A stretch of 64,000 bases of DNA from Apophysomyces variabilis (taxonomy: Eukaryota; Mucoromycota; Mucoromycetes; Mucorales; Mucoraceae): positions 523,030-587,029 of the forward strand of contig MZZL01000117.1 of NCBI GenBank assembly GCA_002749535.1. The letters run 5' to 3'. Each line of letters begins with the position of its first letter. Positions within the stretch are counted from its first letter, which is position 1. The position numbers and the translations under genes were made by a program. The notes beneath the pieces were generated by a model. It made no database searches. It was given only the letters and a program-made list of their open reading frames with translations, and had not been told where the DNA came from. Below are positions 12,435 to 23,789 of this stretch, one piece after another.

Positions 12435-15400
12435 ATCATCTTTCTCGCTTATCCCCCTTTCCACCGTAATTCCCTTTTTCCACGCATATTGTATTTGCAA
12501 GAACTATAAACCTCGTGTATTAGGATAGCAACCTGGCGTTTTATTTTCTTATGGAGTTGTATCTGTAGGGCTCTGTGTCGAAAAGTAACATTTGGAAAAT
12601 GACGTTCTCGCCAATCAGTGAAAAGTAAAGTCGTAGTTTAAAATGTGATTGCGACCAAACATCTTCGTGTCCAAAAATGAAGTCGTGCTTGCATTTCATG
12701 AACCTTGTCTATCTTTACTTGTCGCTTCGTCTTTTTTCCTGTTTACCCTTTACTTTACGGACGTTCAAGATGAGTATACATTTTTTTAAGGAAGACGGAC
12801 AAGGACATGTTGACCGGGAGGTACTCTCTTTCGAAACAATAGGTTCTCGCACTCAATTTCTAACTAATAAACCTCTAGAAAACCGTTCTAAACCTGCAAT
12901 GTATCTAGTATAGATAAAAGAAATAGTGAAGATGTTGGTATTAAAATTATATACAGTGCCTCCCCGCTAATGTCAATCTTCGTTAATGTCAATCCTCGCC
13001 TATTTTCAATCATTTTAAGATTCCCGAAAAAGAGGTTTCTATGCTAATTCAAGCCATTGCATCTCCCCGTTATTGTGACCCCCGCCTATTTTCAATCGAT
13101 AGGCTCTAACCAAGTCATTGACATTAGCGGGGAAGCACTGTAACAAGCAACGCTATATATTTAACTTTGATGACGAGAGGACTAGATTTTCTTTCATCTA
13201 TTTTCTTTATAGATGTCCAAGTGCGTCTGCTGCTGCTGGACAGTTAGATGTTTATATGCGTGCAGTTCAGAAATGGAATAAAACATACTATTACGAATAT
13301 CCTTAAAGGATCTTTGAGAAGAAGAAAAAAATCAGTTCATCATCGTATTCTCGGGAAGAACATAAACGATTACTGTAGATTACATTCCTTCTGCTGTTCT
13401 AACTAAAGTGTTAGAAAGTCTGGTGTACAATTTTGTAGATCTAAAATTTATCCCAGCACTGTTTATAACATCATGACAACGAGGTGCAATCTATCAGTTA
13501 AGCAGGCACAATTCATATTCTTTTATTCGTAGAGGACCACATCACCCCTTACGTAAGTGAATAGTGTATGACATTAGGGCAACACTTCGAATTGAAGCTG
13601 GAGAGAATGCGTTTCCAACCATCACGCATCTTAAACCGAATGCATAGATCAGTATCCAGTTAAAGCGAAATGTATACTCAGTAGCCCCAATATATCCTAT
13701 GAGTCAACGCGAAATATTATGAAACCGCGCGGAAAAGGGACATAATGACCCTTCCAAGCAATAGTTATTTCCTGCTTCGTCAGTTTAAGAAGTGTTCTTA
13801 TGTACAAAGCGGGTATTGATGAAGACACATGAAAAATTAAAGGGATGCATCAACTTACGTAATTTGTAACATGACGATATAGTCACACTGAAAAACCAAC
13901 AAAGGGTTCTAATGACCTGTATGATCAACTTACAGTACAAAGCCCGTTCTCGCTAGAATGCTATTAAAGTTATAAAAATGCAAACGATTGATACTGACAG
14001 CGAACACTTTTATCCCGTGATTAATGGGATAGGTTATAGAAATTAAGCGAACGATGGCTCAACCGATACAAGCACTGCGCACTCCGCCGAAAGAGCGGTA
14101 AAAAAGAAGAAATGTCTGATATTGACCACGCATAGTTAAGATATTTTCCGTATGATCTACTGTAAAAGCAAGTTCCTGCATCGGTAAGACGTTTCAATTA
14201 CGATTGGTGAAATAGTCATGTTTTATGGATGGTTAGTGACAGATAGCTTTCAGCCCTTGTCGGATAAATAGACTTGGCTTTTTAGGGAAAAGGGCGAGCC
14301 TCTCCGTTCAGGTCAGCCACAGTGACCATAATTTCCCTCTTCTGGGATGCAATCGGTTCCTTGCGGACAATCCTTCAATCCCACGATGCACTGTCTGCCG
14401 GTATCTATAATAACGGAAGAACGTTGTGAATCGCTGCAATGCAACGCGATCTATTAGTTTACCAGGCACCACCGCGTTGCAAATCAAATGGAAGGCTATA
14501 CTGATCGTCATGTACAATAGCCGTTTTATGAATAACATGTTAAGAACGAGCTGCGAACGGATAAGCGAACGGCCATGGAATATATACAATCGGTTAGAAT
14601 AGAAAAGGCTCACCTTATCACGATCCGATTAATCTACCAATAATAGTGATATTTTGACTGGGTCACGTCGAATCCTTTTTTCCCACTTTTGTTTGTAGTG
14701 GCAAGCAGGAACATTCTTACAGGATCAACCAGCTTGGCCACACCAACTATGGATTAAATACAGTAACTAACCACAACCAAAGCATATCGTATCAGGTTCC
14801 TATCAGGCTTACTCTAGTACCAGATAAAGAGGTCAAAATTGGTCAGCCTTATATGAAAGACCTGGCCATATCTGCATTTACTCTGATCCAAACAGGTTAC
14901 TCACATCTAGCGAATATTCAAATGACAGGGTGTTGCCAAATTTCGTAAATGCCCGGCTGTTCAAGTTGTAGCCTGAAACGGGAATGTCAAAGAAGATAAG
15001 TAGTAGCTTTATCGTCATGGTATCTGGTTTACAGGGATAAGCGTTGCTAGCGTTCCAAGCGTTGCTGATTACGGTACCAATGTGGCACGTATTAGCTAAC
15101 CATACTAATTATCGTGCTATTACAATTCAGAGAGCAGCTTGTGATACGTTTTCTCACATTTTGTTTTATTTGATGAGAGATGGATAGTGCGGCCATAGAA
15201 CGTTTTCCTCGTCTGTTACTCTCCTTTACATATCCATTTGAGAGGACACAATATGATACGCACTCGCATGGGTTTGCTCATCGGGAATCCAAACCGCTTC
15301 AACATATTCATTAGCATAGAGATAGATTTTGTCCAAATCAGGAAGTGGCATTTTCTTCTTCTATCTCAAATGCATGGATAAAAACATGAGATTACACACA

Positions 15401-15772
15401 TCAAGAGAATGAAAACCTAGGTATCATCTTAGTGTTATGATTATCTTGTTCTGAAGCAGACGGTCTTTTTGCTTAATCCAAAGTAAAGCCTTATAGCAGC
15501 ACGCCCATTTCCATCTTATTTCTTCTATCAAAAGCGCAATAGCCCAATGCGTTCCTTGTGGGGTAATGAATTGCTGATCTGACTGACTTGTGTGCTATGC
15601 TACGATACTTTACTAAGCATCGGGCAGCATTTTTCAACTCTTTATCCTGCTACTGGTGTCGATGGTTTATGGTTAACAGTCACCTCCGTTTCTTATTCAC
15701 TTAAAGGGGACCGTTTAATATACAGTGATGAACTCTTGATAAAGCTTGTCTTTTGTGAACATTTCCAGGACA
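12435..15772. other. Gene-poor interval holding an inverted-repeat element
   Basis: About 3.3 kb of AT-rich DNA. The only structured feature I find is the 187-bp terminal-inverted-repeat element at 12954-13140, listed separately. Near 15030-15075 the decamer aagcgttgct occurs twice close together, without a larger repeat. No open frame here has recognisable content. The right end should carry the Aurora kinase promoter and possibly a 5' UTR intron, because tttccag sits seven bases before the start codon. Confidence 0.55.
12954..13140. mobile_element. Short terminal-inverted-repeat element (MITE), Tc1/mariner-pogo type
   Basis: The left end reads CAGTGCCTCCCCGCTAATGT and the right end, inverted, reads CAGTGCTTCCCCGCTAATGT: about 25 matching bases with one or two differences. 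A TA dinucleotide lies directly outside each end (12952-12953 and 13141-13142), the target duplication of Tc1/mariner-pogo transposases. The element is 187 bp, has no coding capacity and is AT-rich inside. Subterminal copies of CGCCTATTTTCAATC occur twice in direct orientation, and GTTAATGTCAATC repeats part of the terminus. It therefore looks like a non-autonomous derivative of a pogo/Tigger-like transposon. I see no second copy in this window. Confidence 0.82.
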
Positions 15773-17237
15773 ATGACAGACGACAACGATGGCTACCAGA
15801 CACCCTGTAATGTGATATCGACTCCTGCTGTACCTTTATCAGCATATGTCGATTATACACCGCGACGAACATTTACAGCAGATCGACCGGATCTCTTTCT
15901 ACAGACCCATCCAAACAATGTTCCCCTATCACGCCAAAGTCGCGCGTACTATTTTCATCAACTGGCACAGCAAGCTGCAAATGAAGCAGAGACAGACGTA
16001 TTAGAGAGCAGCAGCTATATGGATTCGCCCATTGTTCGACGATATCTCGGTGTCAGTAGCAATGTAGTTCCCATCAAACCACAACTGGTGTCTTCTAGAA
16101 CAAGTCCTGCAACAATTGACCTCAAGTGTGTGCACAATGTTTCCTGAATTATAGCAACAACGTGCTTATGATTTGATTGGTTATAGAGAGCGGCAGGAGT
16201 GGCGCATTGATGACTTCGATGTAGGTCGACACCTTGGCACTGGTAAATTCGGCACTGTCTATCTGGCGCAGGAAAAGGCTAGTCAGCAGATTGTGGCATT
16301 GAAGATATTGGAGAAAAAGGAAATTATCAAAGCTAAAGTGGCACCATTCATCAAGCGAGAAATCGAAATTCAGAGCCACCTTCGGTAAGAAAATATCAAG
16401 TGGTACCTAACTCAAGTCTCTGATCGATCATGATCCAGACATCCCAATACATTGAGTTTATACGGCTACTTTCATGACGATAGGCATATCTACATGGTGT
16501 TGGAATATGCTGGACAAGGCGAATTATACTCTATCTTACGAGAGCGAGGACGACTTTCGGAAAGGACTGCAGTCATTGTAGGTTAAGATTTCCCTAAAAG
16601 CGTTCACTACTTACTATTCATAGTATATAACCCAAATCGTACGAGCTTTAACTTATATCCATCGACTAGGCGTCATTCACAGAGATCTAAAACCTGAAAA
16701 CGGTAAGAAACCAAATCTCACGCAATCTTTAATTAAGCATTAAGTCTAGTGCTCATTGGCGATGATGGCCAACTGAAACTGTCAGACTTTGGATGGTCCG
16801 TGTATGATCCAACGCCTCGGTAAGGTTAGGATTCGTTGCTCGAAATGCCTGATGGCGCTATGTAGAAGACGTACCTTCTGCGGGACGCTTGATTACCTAC
16901 CTCCTGAAATGATTGAAAACAAAACCCACGATAAGACAGTCGACCTGTGGGCGTTAGGAGTCATGAGTTACGAGATGCTAGTGGGTGCTCCCCCTTTTGA
17001 AGACCTGAATGGTTATGCGGAGACATACACCAGGATTAGAGATGTGGAATATGAATTACCAGCTTATTTGAGCGCAGAAGCCAAAGATTTCGTGTCCAAG
17101 GTATGGGAAATAAACGTAACATTAGTAACTTTTGTTATTAACCGTCGACTCAGTTATTGAGACATAACCCGCAAGAAAGATTACGACTGCATGATATTGC
17201 GGCACATCCCTGGATGACGAAATTTCAGGCGAAGTAA
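15773..17237 (+). CDS. IPL1: Aurora-type serine/threonine protein kinase
   Basis: Mitotic kinase controlling spindle attachment and chromosome segregation. A disordered N-terminus of about 100 residues precedes a full kinase domain: glycine loop [11 protein letters not shown], catalytic Lys in VALKIL, EIQSHLRHPN, catalytic loop HRDLKPEN, then DFGWSVYDP, activation loop [16 protein letters not shown], and a C-lobe ending [14 protein letters not shown] and the [12 protein letters not shown] block distinguish Aurora from other AGC-like kinases. Introns interrupt after HLR, after TAVI, at PEN and between PTPR and RRTFC, the last using gtaagg...tatgtag. The exon 1/exon 2 join is uncertain: exon 2 starts at 16155 in frame (QQRAYDLIG), and exon 1 must end upstream at a phase-0 donor, most likely near 16085 (CAACTG|GTGTCT) or about 16063. 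Start is the ATG at 15773; an upstream in-frame extension lacks an ATG. Confidence 0.93.
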
Positions 17238-17729
17238 TCACAAACCGCCCGAACTTTCATAATTTTGCATTTGCTTTACATAATTTATGCACCGGAAAAG
17301 TTCACTCGCATTTGGACTTTAGGGATACCTTCCTTAAACCCTTCATCTCTTCTCTGTAACCTATAACAAAGCATTCATGTACAAGTGACATTTGCTATTC
17401 CATTGTATATTTGTTGCAGCCAATATCACCTACGAACTGTATATTATCATATTATTCTTCAATACAAGTGTTTAAGCCCAAATTTTTTGGAGAGAACAAA
17501 AGCACACAGTTGGATGTCCGCCAAAAAGTTTTAGACTTTCTGTGAATGGACCCCATCCGCTACGAGGACGGTATTACCTAGTATGTCTTTCTCACTAGCG
17601 CAGGAAAATGTACAGTAGATGTTGTCATTTAGGCGCAGAGGCCTTACTGACGTCATGGGATACAATTGTGCGCGGCACAAAAGATTCCGCGATTTCAGGA
17701 CCAGATCCGCTTTCTTTGCGGGTTAAACT

Positions 17730-18586
17730 ATGGTGGTAAAGAACGAAGCAAAGCTTGGCTGTGAAATGTTTCTTAATTAACCGGTATTCGAACGCTACGA
17801 CAGTTGGTTCTTGTGATTGGTGATTTACACATTCCTCATCGTGAGCATGATTTGCCCGTAAAATTTAAGAAACTCCTGGTAACTGTCAAGCTCTTCTTTT
17901 TCTACTGTCTCGGTTGATAGAGAAACAGTAGGACTAAAGACAACACTAAATTTATCTGATGATAGGTTCCCGGAAAAATACAACAAATTATATGTACTGG
18001 TAATATCTGTGATAAGGAAACTTTGGATTATCTCAAGACAATTGCCGGTGATATTGCTGTCGTGAAGGGTGATTTTGACGAGGCAAGTAGGGACTCGTTT
18101 AAGATATGTACTGCTTGTGCTGATGCAACAGATAGAATTCAAACTTTCCACAATCAAAGGTGATCACCCACGGTAACATACGTATTGGTGTCCTTCATGG
18201 CCATCAAATCATTCCTTGGGGCGATAAAGAATCCTTGGATATCACCGCTCGTCAGATGGAAGTCGACGTTCTTCTTACCGGCCATACTCACAGATTTGAA
18301 GCGTTCGAAAAGAATGGCCGTTTTTTCATCAATCCTGGAAGCGCTACTGGTGCCTATTCTGCTTCTCCGGACGTTTCGTAAGTAGACTGTCTTCACTTGA
18401 GTATAACCGGATAACTGATGCAACCTCTCCATTCCTCTTTCGCAACCCAGCGATCCCATTCCATCGTTTGTGCTGATGGATGTGCAGAACAGCACAGTGG
18501 TCACGTATGTGTACAAACTAGTGGATAATGATGTGAAAGTGGAGAAACTGGAGTACAAGAAGTATGATGGGGGCAAGATGCTGTAA
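17730..18586 (+). CDS. VPS29: VPS29, retromer subunit
   Basis: Metallophosphoesterase-fold subunit of retromer, which recycles cargo from endosomes to the Golgi together with Vps35 and Vps26. Five exons: 17730-17735, 17804-17878, 17966-18082, 18136-18377 and 18451-18586, giving 191 residues (animal VPS29 about 182). [13 protein letters not shown] carries the first metal-site motif; [36 protein letters not shown] and [10 protein letters not shown] follow in the family order. The first coding exon is only six bases (ATG GTG), chosen because it is the nearest ATG with a good donor that restores the conserved start. Intron 3 (18083-18135) has a GC donor, GAG|GCAAGT, and a normal AG acceptor; without it the frame is broken between VKGDFDE and NFPQSK. 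The 3' end faces the EF-hand gene about 350 bases away. Confidence 0.93.
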
Positions 18587-18938
18587 AGTAGGGACGAATA
18601 GCGTTACCATGTCCCAAGTAGCAAGTGCGTTGGCAATATCAGGGCGTGAAAACAGACTTTTTCCTTACAACAATATGGAAATAAGGAACAGCATGATGCC
18701 TGATATGTAGCAATAAAAATTGCATTCAAGGTCGAATAATACCAAGGTGTACAGTACATGTACATATATTATACATATTGTACCGATTAAAGAGGCTAAG
18801 GCCATACAGTGATCCTTCGTCGTTTCCATATGGCGTTCAAAGCCGAAAGGGTTATTATCGTCGTCCTACTTATGACTTTTAAGTCCTTGTCTAAGCATAT
18901 GATAGATTTCAAAGTGATCAAAAGCTTGTGTCTATGCG

Positions 18939-19513
18939 CTATCGAAAAGATTTGATTCTGTATTTGTCCGGTACAACTTGTTCACTTTCTATTTCTTCCT
19001 CCCATTGTGGGGTATCTACATGCACTGACGCTTGATGCATGTTGATCACTTGATCGTCTCGATGCTCCTTTCTCCATTGTTTCTCAGCCTTTTTCTCTTC
19101 TTCTGTCCAGTTAGGCAGCTTGCTACGCATATATTCCTTGAGAGAAATGACACTATCATGGTCTGTATCAAGCTCTGCAAAAGCACGGTCGATGATGACC
19201 CTGACGTGGAAAGCGCTGGGGTCGACATCACGCTCCAGACCATACATGGCACATAGTTCCCGATCATCCCAGAGGCCATCACCATCGAGATCGTGTAGCT
19301 TGAAGAACGTAACTTCATCTGCGACTTCAATCTTGTGGGTGTCATGCATATGCCTAGACATAGTTATATGAACTCCGGGTCTTGAAGGAACAAACAAGAA
19401 AATGCTTACTGCTCCTCGAAACTGGCAAAAGTATGCTGCTTATTGGCATATGCCAACGCAGAAGCGACAAAAAATGTGCTTGCAATCAGTGAAACAATCA
19501 GGCTTTTAACCAT
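18939..19513 (-). CDS. Secreted/ER-lumenal EF-hand protein, nucleobindin/Ssp120-like
   Basis: Two exons, 19513-19410 and 19353-18939, encode 172 residues. An N-terminal signal peptide (MVKSLIVSLIASTFFVASALA) is followed by a His-rich stretch and two EF-hands: DLDGDGLWDDRE and DTDHDSVISLKE. Both have acidic residues at positions 1, 3 and 5 and Glu at 12, so calcium binding is likely. A charged helix (NWTEEEKKAEKQWRKEH) follows and the tail is acidic. The layout of signal peptide, His-containing linker, EF-hand pair and charged helix resembles nucleobindin and yeast Ssp120, proteins of the early secretory pathway. No KDEL/HDEL-type ending is present (it ends KSFR). The assignment to that family is by layout and motif, not alignment. 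Confidence 0.8.
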
Positions 19514-19926
19514 TTTCAAGTGTGCCTGGAACTTCTGCGTGATACTCTTCCCTTGATAATGGCTAAAAGTCACAGATTAACCAAGTAACACCAAAATCGA
19601 ATCATGCTATTTAAGATAGGTGTGTATTTTTCTTATATTTCACGGGCATAGCCATCGTGTTCTAATATAAAGGTAATTTTGCGATACTCTGCGCTTGGTA
19701 TACTACAAAGCATTTCACTTACTAGTTCCTATATGAGTTATTGGGAGTAGAAGGGAGCAGTATCTCTGTCGACGTGCAAATGGATCGAATCCTCTGCTTT
19801 AATTTTGGACGAATGTGGACGTATTTATGGTACATGGTCTAACATCACATATATTTCTACTAACAATAACAAAGGAAGGCTGATAGTCCGTCATATAAGC
19901 GCTCTTTCTTTGCACCTATACTTCTA

Positions 19927-22900
19927 TCACCGCATGTCAGCATATAATTTTCGAAGTTTCGGATCCATAAACTTCTTTTTCCGTCTCCCGGTTCCTTTTC
20001 TACCAGGCCTTCTAACTCTCCGCCTCGCAAACCTAATCAATAACTTTTCTGTTAAATATGGTCTGCTTTTCACATACTAAGTTGCTTACCGTGTCGCCAA
20101 TAGTGCCTCCATATCTTCATCACACATGATACAACCCGAAATAGGTTCCTTATTTTGGTTTTCTCTAAATTCGGCCTTTAAGATGGTCGCCCCGCAATCG
20201 CACATTTCGTCTGTCATGGTGACATCTACACATAGAAAAGCGTCAGTAATGCTATATTGTCTTTGCTCTTTTGTCATACGTTTCACCGTGTCCACAAATG
20301 AAGATACAATATTGCACTCATTGCAACTTAATTTCCATCTGGGTGCAGAGGTTGCATCCAGGATCAGCCGGCCTTTACAAGGGTCAACCTCTCGTTCCGA
20401 TTCGGAACATGGACACACGGCATTTTTCACCATCGAATGAGGACATGTAGGGTGCGGACAATGATTACAGCCCATACCTATTAAGCTATGATAAAAAAAA
20501 GTCCGAGTTGCTAGATCGCTATACCTTTCGTGATATTCTCGAATGGAGGGTTGTTATAGCAATATGGACAGATAGGATAGCCTGTTCCTTTTGAGCCAGT
20601 CGAATATAACACAAGCTCAAAATCATCAAGCGGCTAAAGGCTGGGGTTAAGTATATCCTCTCCCGCTTATTCGGTGGACGTACACAGCGTAATTCTCGAT
20701 AAAGCTTAATATTTCCATTCAACGGCAATGAGTATGTCTCATCGCAAGTAGCACAATGTAACCGGTTTGGTTTTAAGGCGATGTATTTCATATATCTATC
20801 CCAGCTTTTAGTAGACAACAAAAAATCTTGATCCATCATTACCTTTTACATTTGCCGCATTTTGAAAGGGGCTTTCCGCTAGCAGCAAGTGGTGAAAATG
20901 TTGCTTCAAAGAGTTCGTCCATTTTTTCGATCTAAGGATTCAAAAGCTCAGCTGGTAATCGCCGTCCCAAGTCCTCTTACTTACATGGTTAACAAAATAA
21001 GAGAACTTCTTTTCAAAGATGCTCAAGAAATGCTGAAGTACTTCTTTATCAGGCGCCTTCCCGGACGCAATTAAACTCAGCTGCTGTTCCATATCTGAGC
21101 GCATAGTAGGAAGAGACAATTCTGGATCAATCTTCTCTGCGTAAAGGTTAGGAATGGGTCTCTTAGAAGAAATCTGCTTACGATATCTAGACAGTGTGAG
21201 GTACAATGTAATAGATCGTCAAATGACACTTACCCATGGATCAAAACAATACCAAGATTGGTAGGTATCAATTTCCGAGAAGTGCCACTGACTTGCACAT
21301 AATTGCGCTGGCATATATTGTTTATATGTACTGGTATTGACGCATCTGTTCCAATGCCATGTTGTTCCTGTTTGTTTTTGTCGTTATATTCTTTTCTCAT
21401 AGCATGTTTAAAGGAAATACCATCAGACCAATTAACTCTGACTCTGTCAGATAATCAGGAGGACCAGTCTTTCCTTCCTGCATAGTCAACGCTTCGATAG
21501 TAACAACGTCTCCTTTCTTGAATTCAGGAATATATTCGTCAGCCTTGCTCAACCTGTTCTTGTCAAATAAATCTTCAGTACCTCGTTCTTATCTAGTTAG
21601 ATACTAGACATACCAATGCATTACAGTTGTAAATCCAGGATTGACAACCCGTGCCCCTACGTTTCTTATCCATGAATCGCGATATTTAAAGCTTTTCGCG
21701 TACCTTTGCATTCAAAGCATTCATCGCCGATAGCAAACACAACGCTAGTCGACATGTACTGCAAATTTGGAGATATAGAACCAATAAATGTACGAGCGAT
21801 AAATTCATAAAGTCTCCAAGCGTTTCCGGACAGCTCACTCTCGTCTGCTATATGGATAGGTGTACTAGCACAAGATTAATCCTTGTTCTTTTGGCTGCAG
21901 GTAAGTACTCACATAGGAGGGTGGTCGCCAATATCGATACCCCCAGTAGGTCTATCGAAACCGCGAGATAACAAATCCTGGCAATAATTTCCCCTTTATA
22001 CCAGGTCAGTTCTGTGGCTATAATTACTATTATCTCACCATTGAGGATGGCGTGCTTGTTCCCTGAGTACAGAATCGAGATCAAAACTTTCAGGATACTT
22101 CGAAGTCTCCGTACGAGGATAGGAAATATAACCTTGCGTATATAACCGCTCTGCAAGACTCATCTGCAATAAGTTAACCGCTCTGTTACTAGGTGTAGAT
22201 CAATGCAATGTCTCAATGCTTACACATTCGCTAGGGCTAATACCCAGATAAGATGAACCGTGCTTAAGCATTTCAACCTAATTATGATTTTCAACCTCGA
22301 CTATCCCATATTGCATAATCTTACTGTATTTAATGCATGCGGTCTCTGTTTCGACTTTTTATCTGTCAATACCGATTTAACTCTAATTCATAGCGTAAAG
22401 CGAAACAGATCATTCATCGGTCCTCACACGCTTACCTCGCTCCGTTCTTTTTTGCATCTTCAATTCTATTTAGAAATAGCTGGGCTATCTGGCGATCGAA
22501 TACACGTTCACGTTGCCAAGCAAGTTTAACCGGGAGGTCATTGTGTTTGACCGTGGCCGAAATAAACCAGAAAGACTCCGGTTGAAAGCTCTGGATGCGA
22601 TCGTGACGTTCAACGCAAAACGAAAGTGTGGGAATCTGACAAGGACCATAGCTTATTAATGTCGAATCGAGATTTCCGTATTTTCCTTGAAAAAACTTGG
22701 TCTGGAAACGTGTAAATGCAACACCAACTTTGAGATCAAATTCCTGGCGTGCATCCACGGCTGGTCAAGTGGGAAAAAAATTCATATATAGCGACTTAGC
22801 ATGACGCTTTCCTTCAGCAAAAGGACAAACAGGTACCTTTTGCCTCATTCTCGTTCGGTTGGACAAGGTGTTTGAACGATTTTTGTATTTCCTGAGCGGT

Positions 22901-23508
22901 GATCGCTACGTGATGATCATGTAAGCCGCTTCATATGCATAAGGTATTGTTTTCTCACACCTGAAAATCGTGCTCTCAGGATGCGATCGTTTGCGTTACT
23001 TCGCTTCATATAAGGCTGGCAGTTTTCAATCACTTCAAAACAAATATTCTCTCCTTCCCGATCACAGTCTAGCCATAGCACTAAATAATCAACTTCTTTG
23101 GCTTCACGCTGCAAATGCTGGGATAGTCTCATTTTGGGGTTAGCTTCAACTTTTTTTGTGCGTGCCCCAAAGAGCTTTTGTGGATCTACGTCCCAAGAAT
23201 TGTACTCTTGCACGAAATCGATCTGATAAACGTGTCCAGTAACAGAAGTAAATCGGAACTTGGCAGGTCTTTCTTTGAATGTTCCATTCCACTCATGTAC
23301 GGGTGTTGTTGCTTTGATCGTCTCGTACTAAAAGGAAAATATGAGAAGGCAGGCCATAGCATAACAATTTACCTGTCCTCCTGGAGCTAGTAAACGACTG
23401 AGAGACTCGGCCAGCGATGGCTTTTCTGCCACCTAAAACATGCTTCTTGTTAACCACGTCGATCAGGAATTTTTCTTATTGTACCATGAGGACTCTGCAT
23501 TGACTCAT
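19927..23508 (-). CDS. TOP3B: DNA topoisomerase III beta
   Basis: Type IA topoisomerase that passes single strands; the beta form in animals also acts on RNA. The toprim start [18 protein letters not shown] is split by the first intron; [16 protein letters not shown] carries the acidic metal triad. [30 protein letters not shown], the catalytic-tyrosine block [21 protein letters not shown] and [23 protein letters not shown] sequence follow. After the core come Cys-rich zinc modules ([28 protein letters not shown]) and a basic Arg/Lys tail ([21 protein letters not shown]). These blocks follow animal TOP3B, not TOP3A. There are a dozen or so exons with short introns; I did not fix all boundaries. 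The last exon is reached through a donor at ACACG|GTAAGC (about 20087) and ends with TGA at 19927. Start is the ATG giving MSQCRVLMV. Confidence 0.92.
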
Positions 23509-23789
23509 CGATACAATGTCAAGTTGCGATGGTGACTGTTGCCCAGGAAACCAAAAGTTGTGTGCAACAGGCATTTGGAAATTGTATGCGTTTTGTTCTA
23601 AACTAGTTTGCGCTGACAGGAAGGATTGAATAAACAGTATTTTATATATGGTACGATCTTTTTCATGATATATAAGAACGAAGGAGATCGGAAGTGCTTG
23701 CAAAGTTTTATATGACGTGCGTAATGGTTTACAGAACGTGGGGAGAAAGAAAAAGAAAAGAGAAGAGATAAAGATGTGAGGGGAAATGT

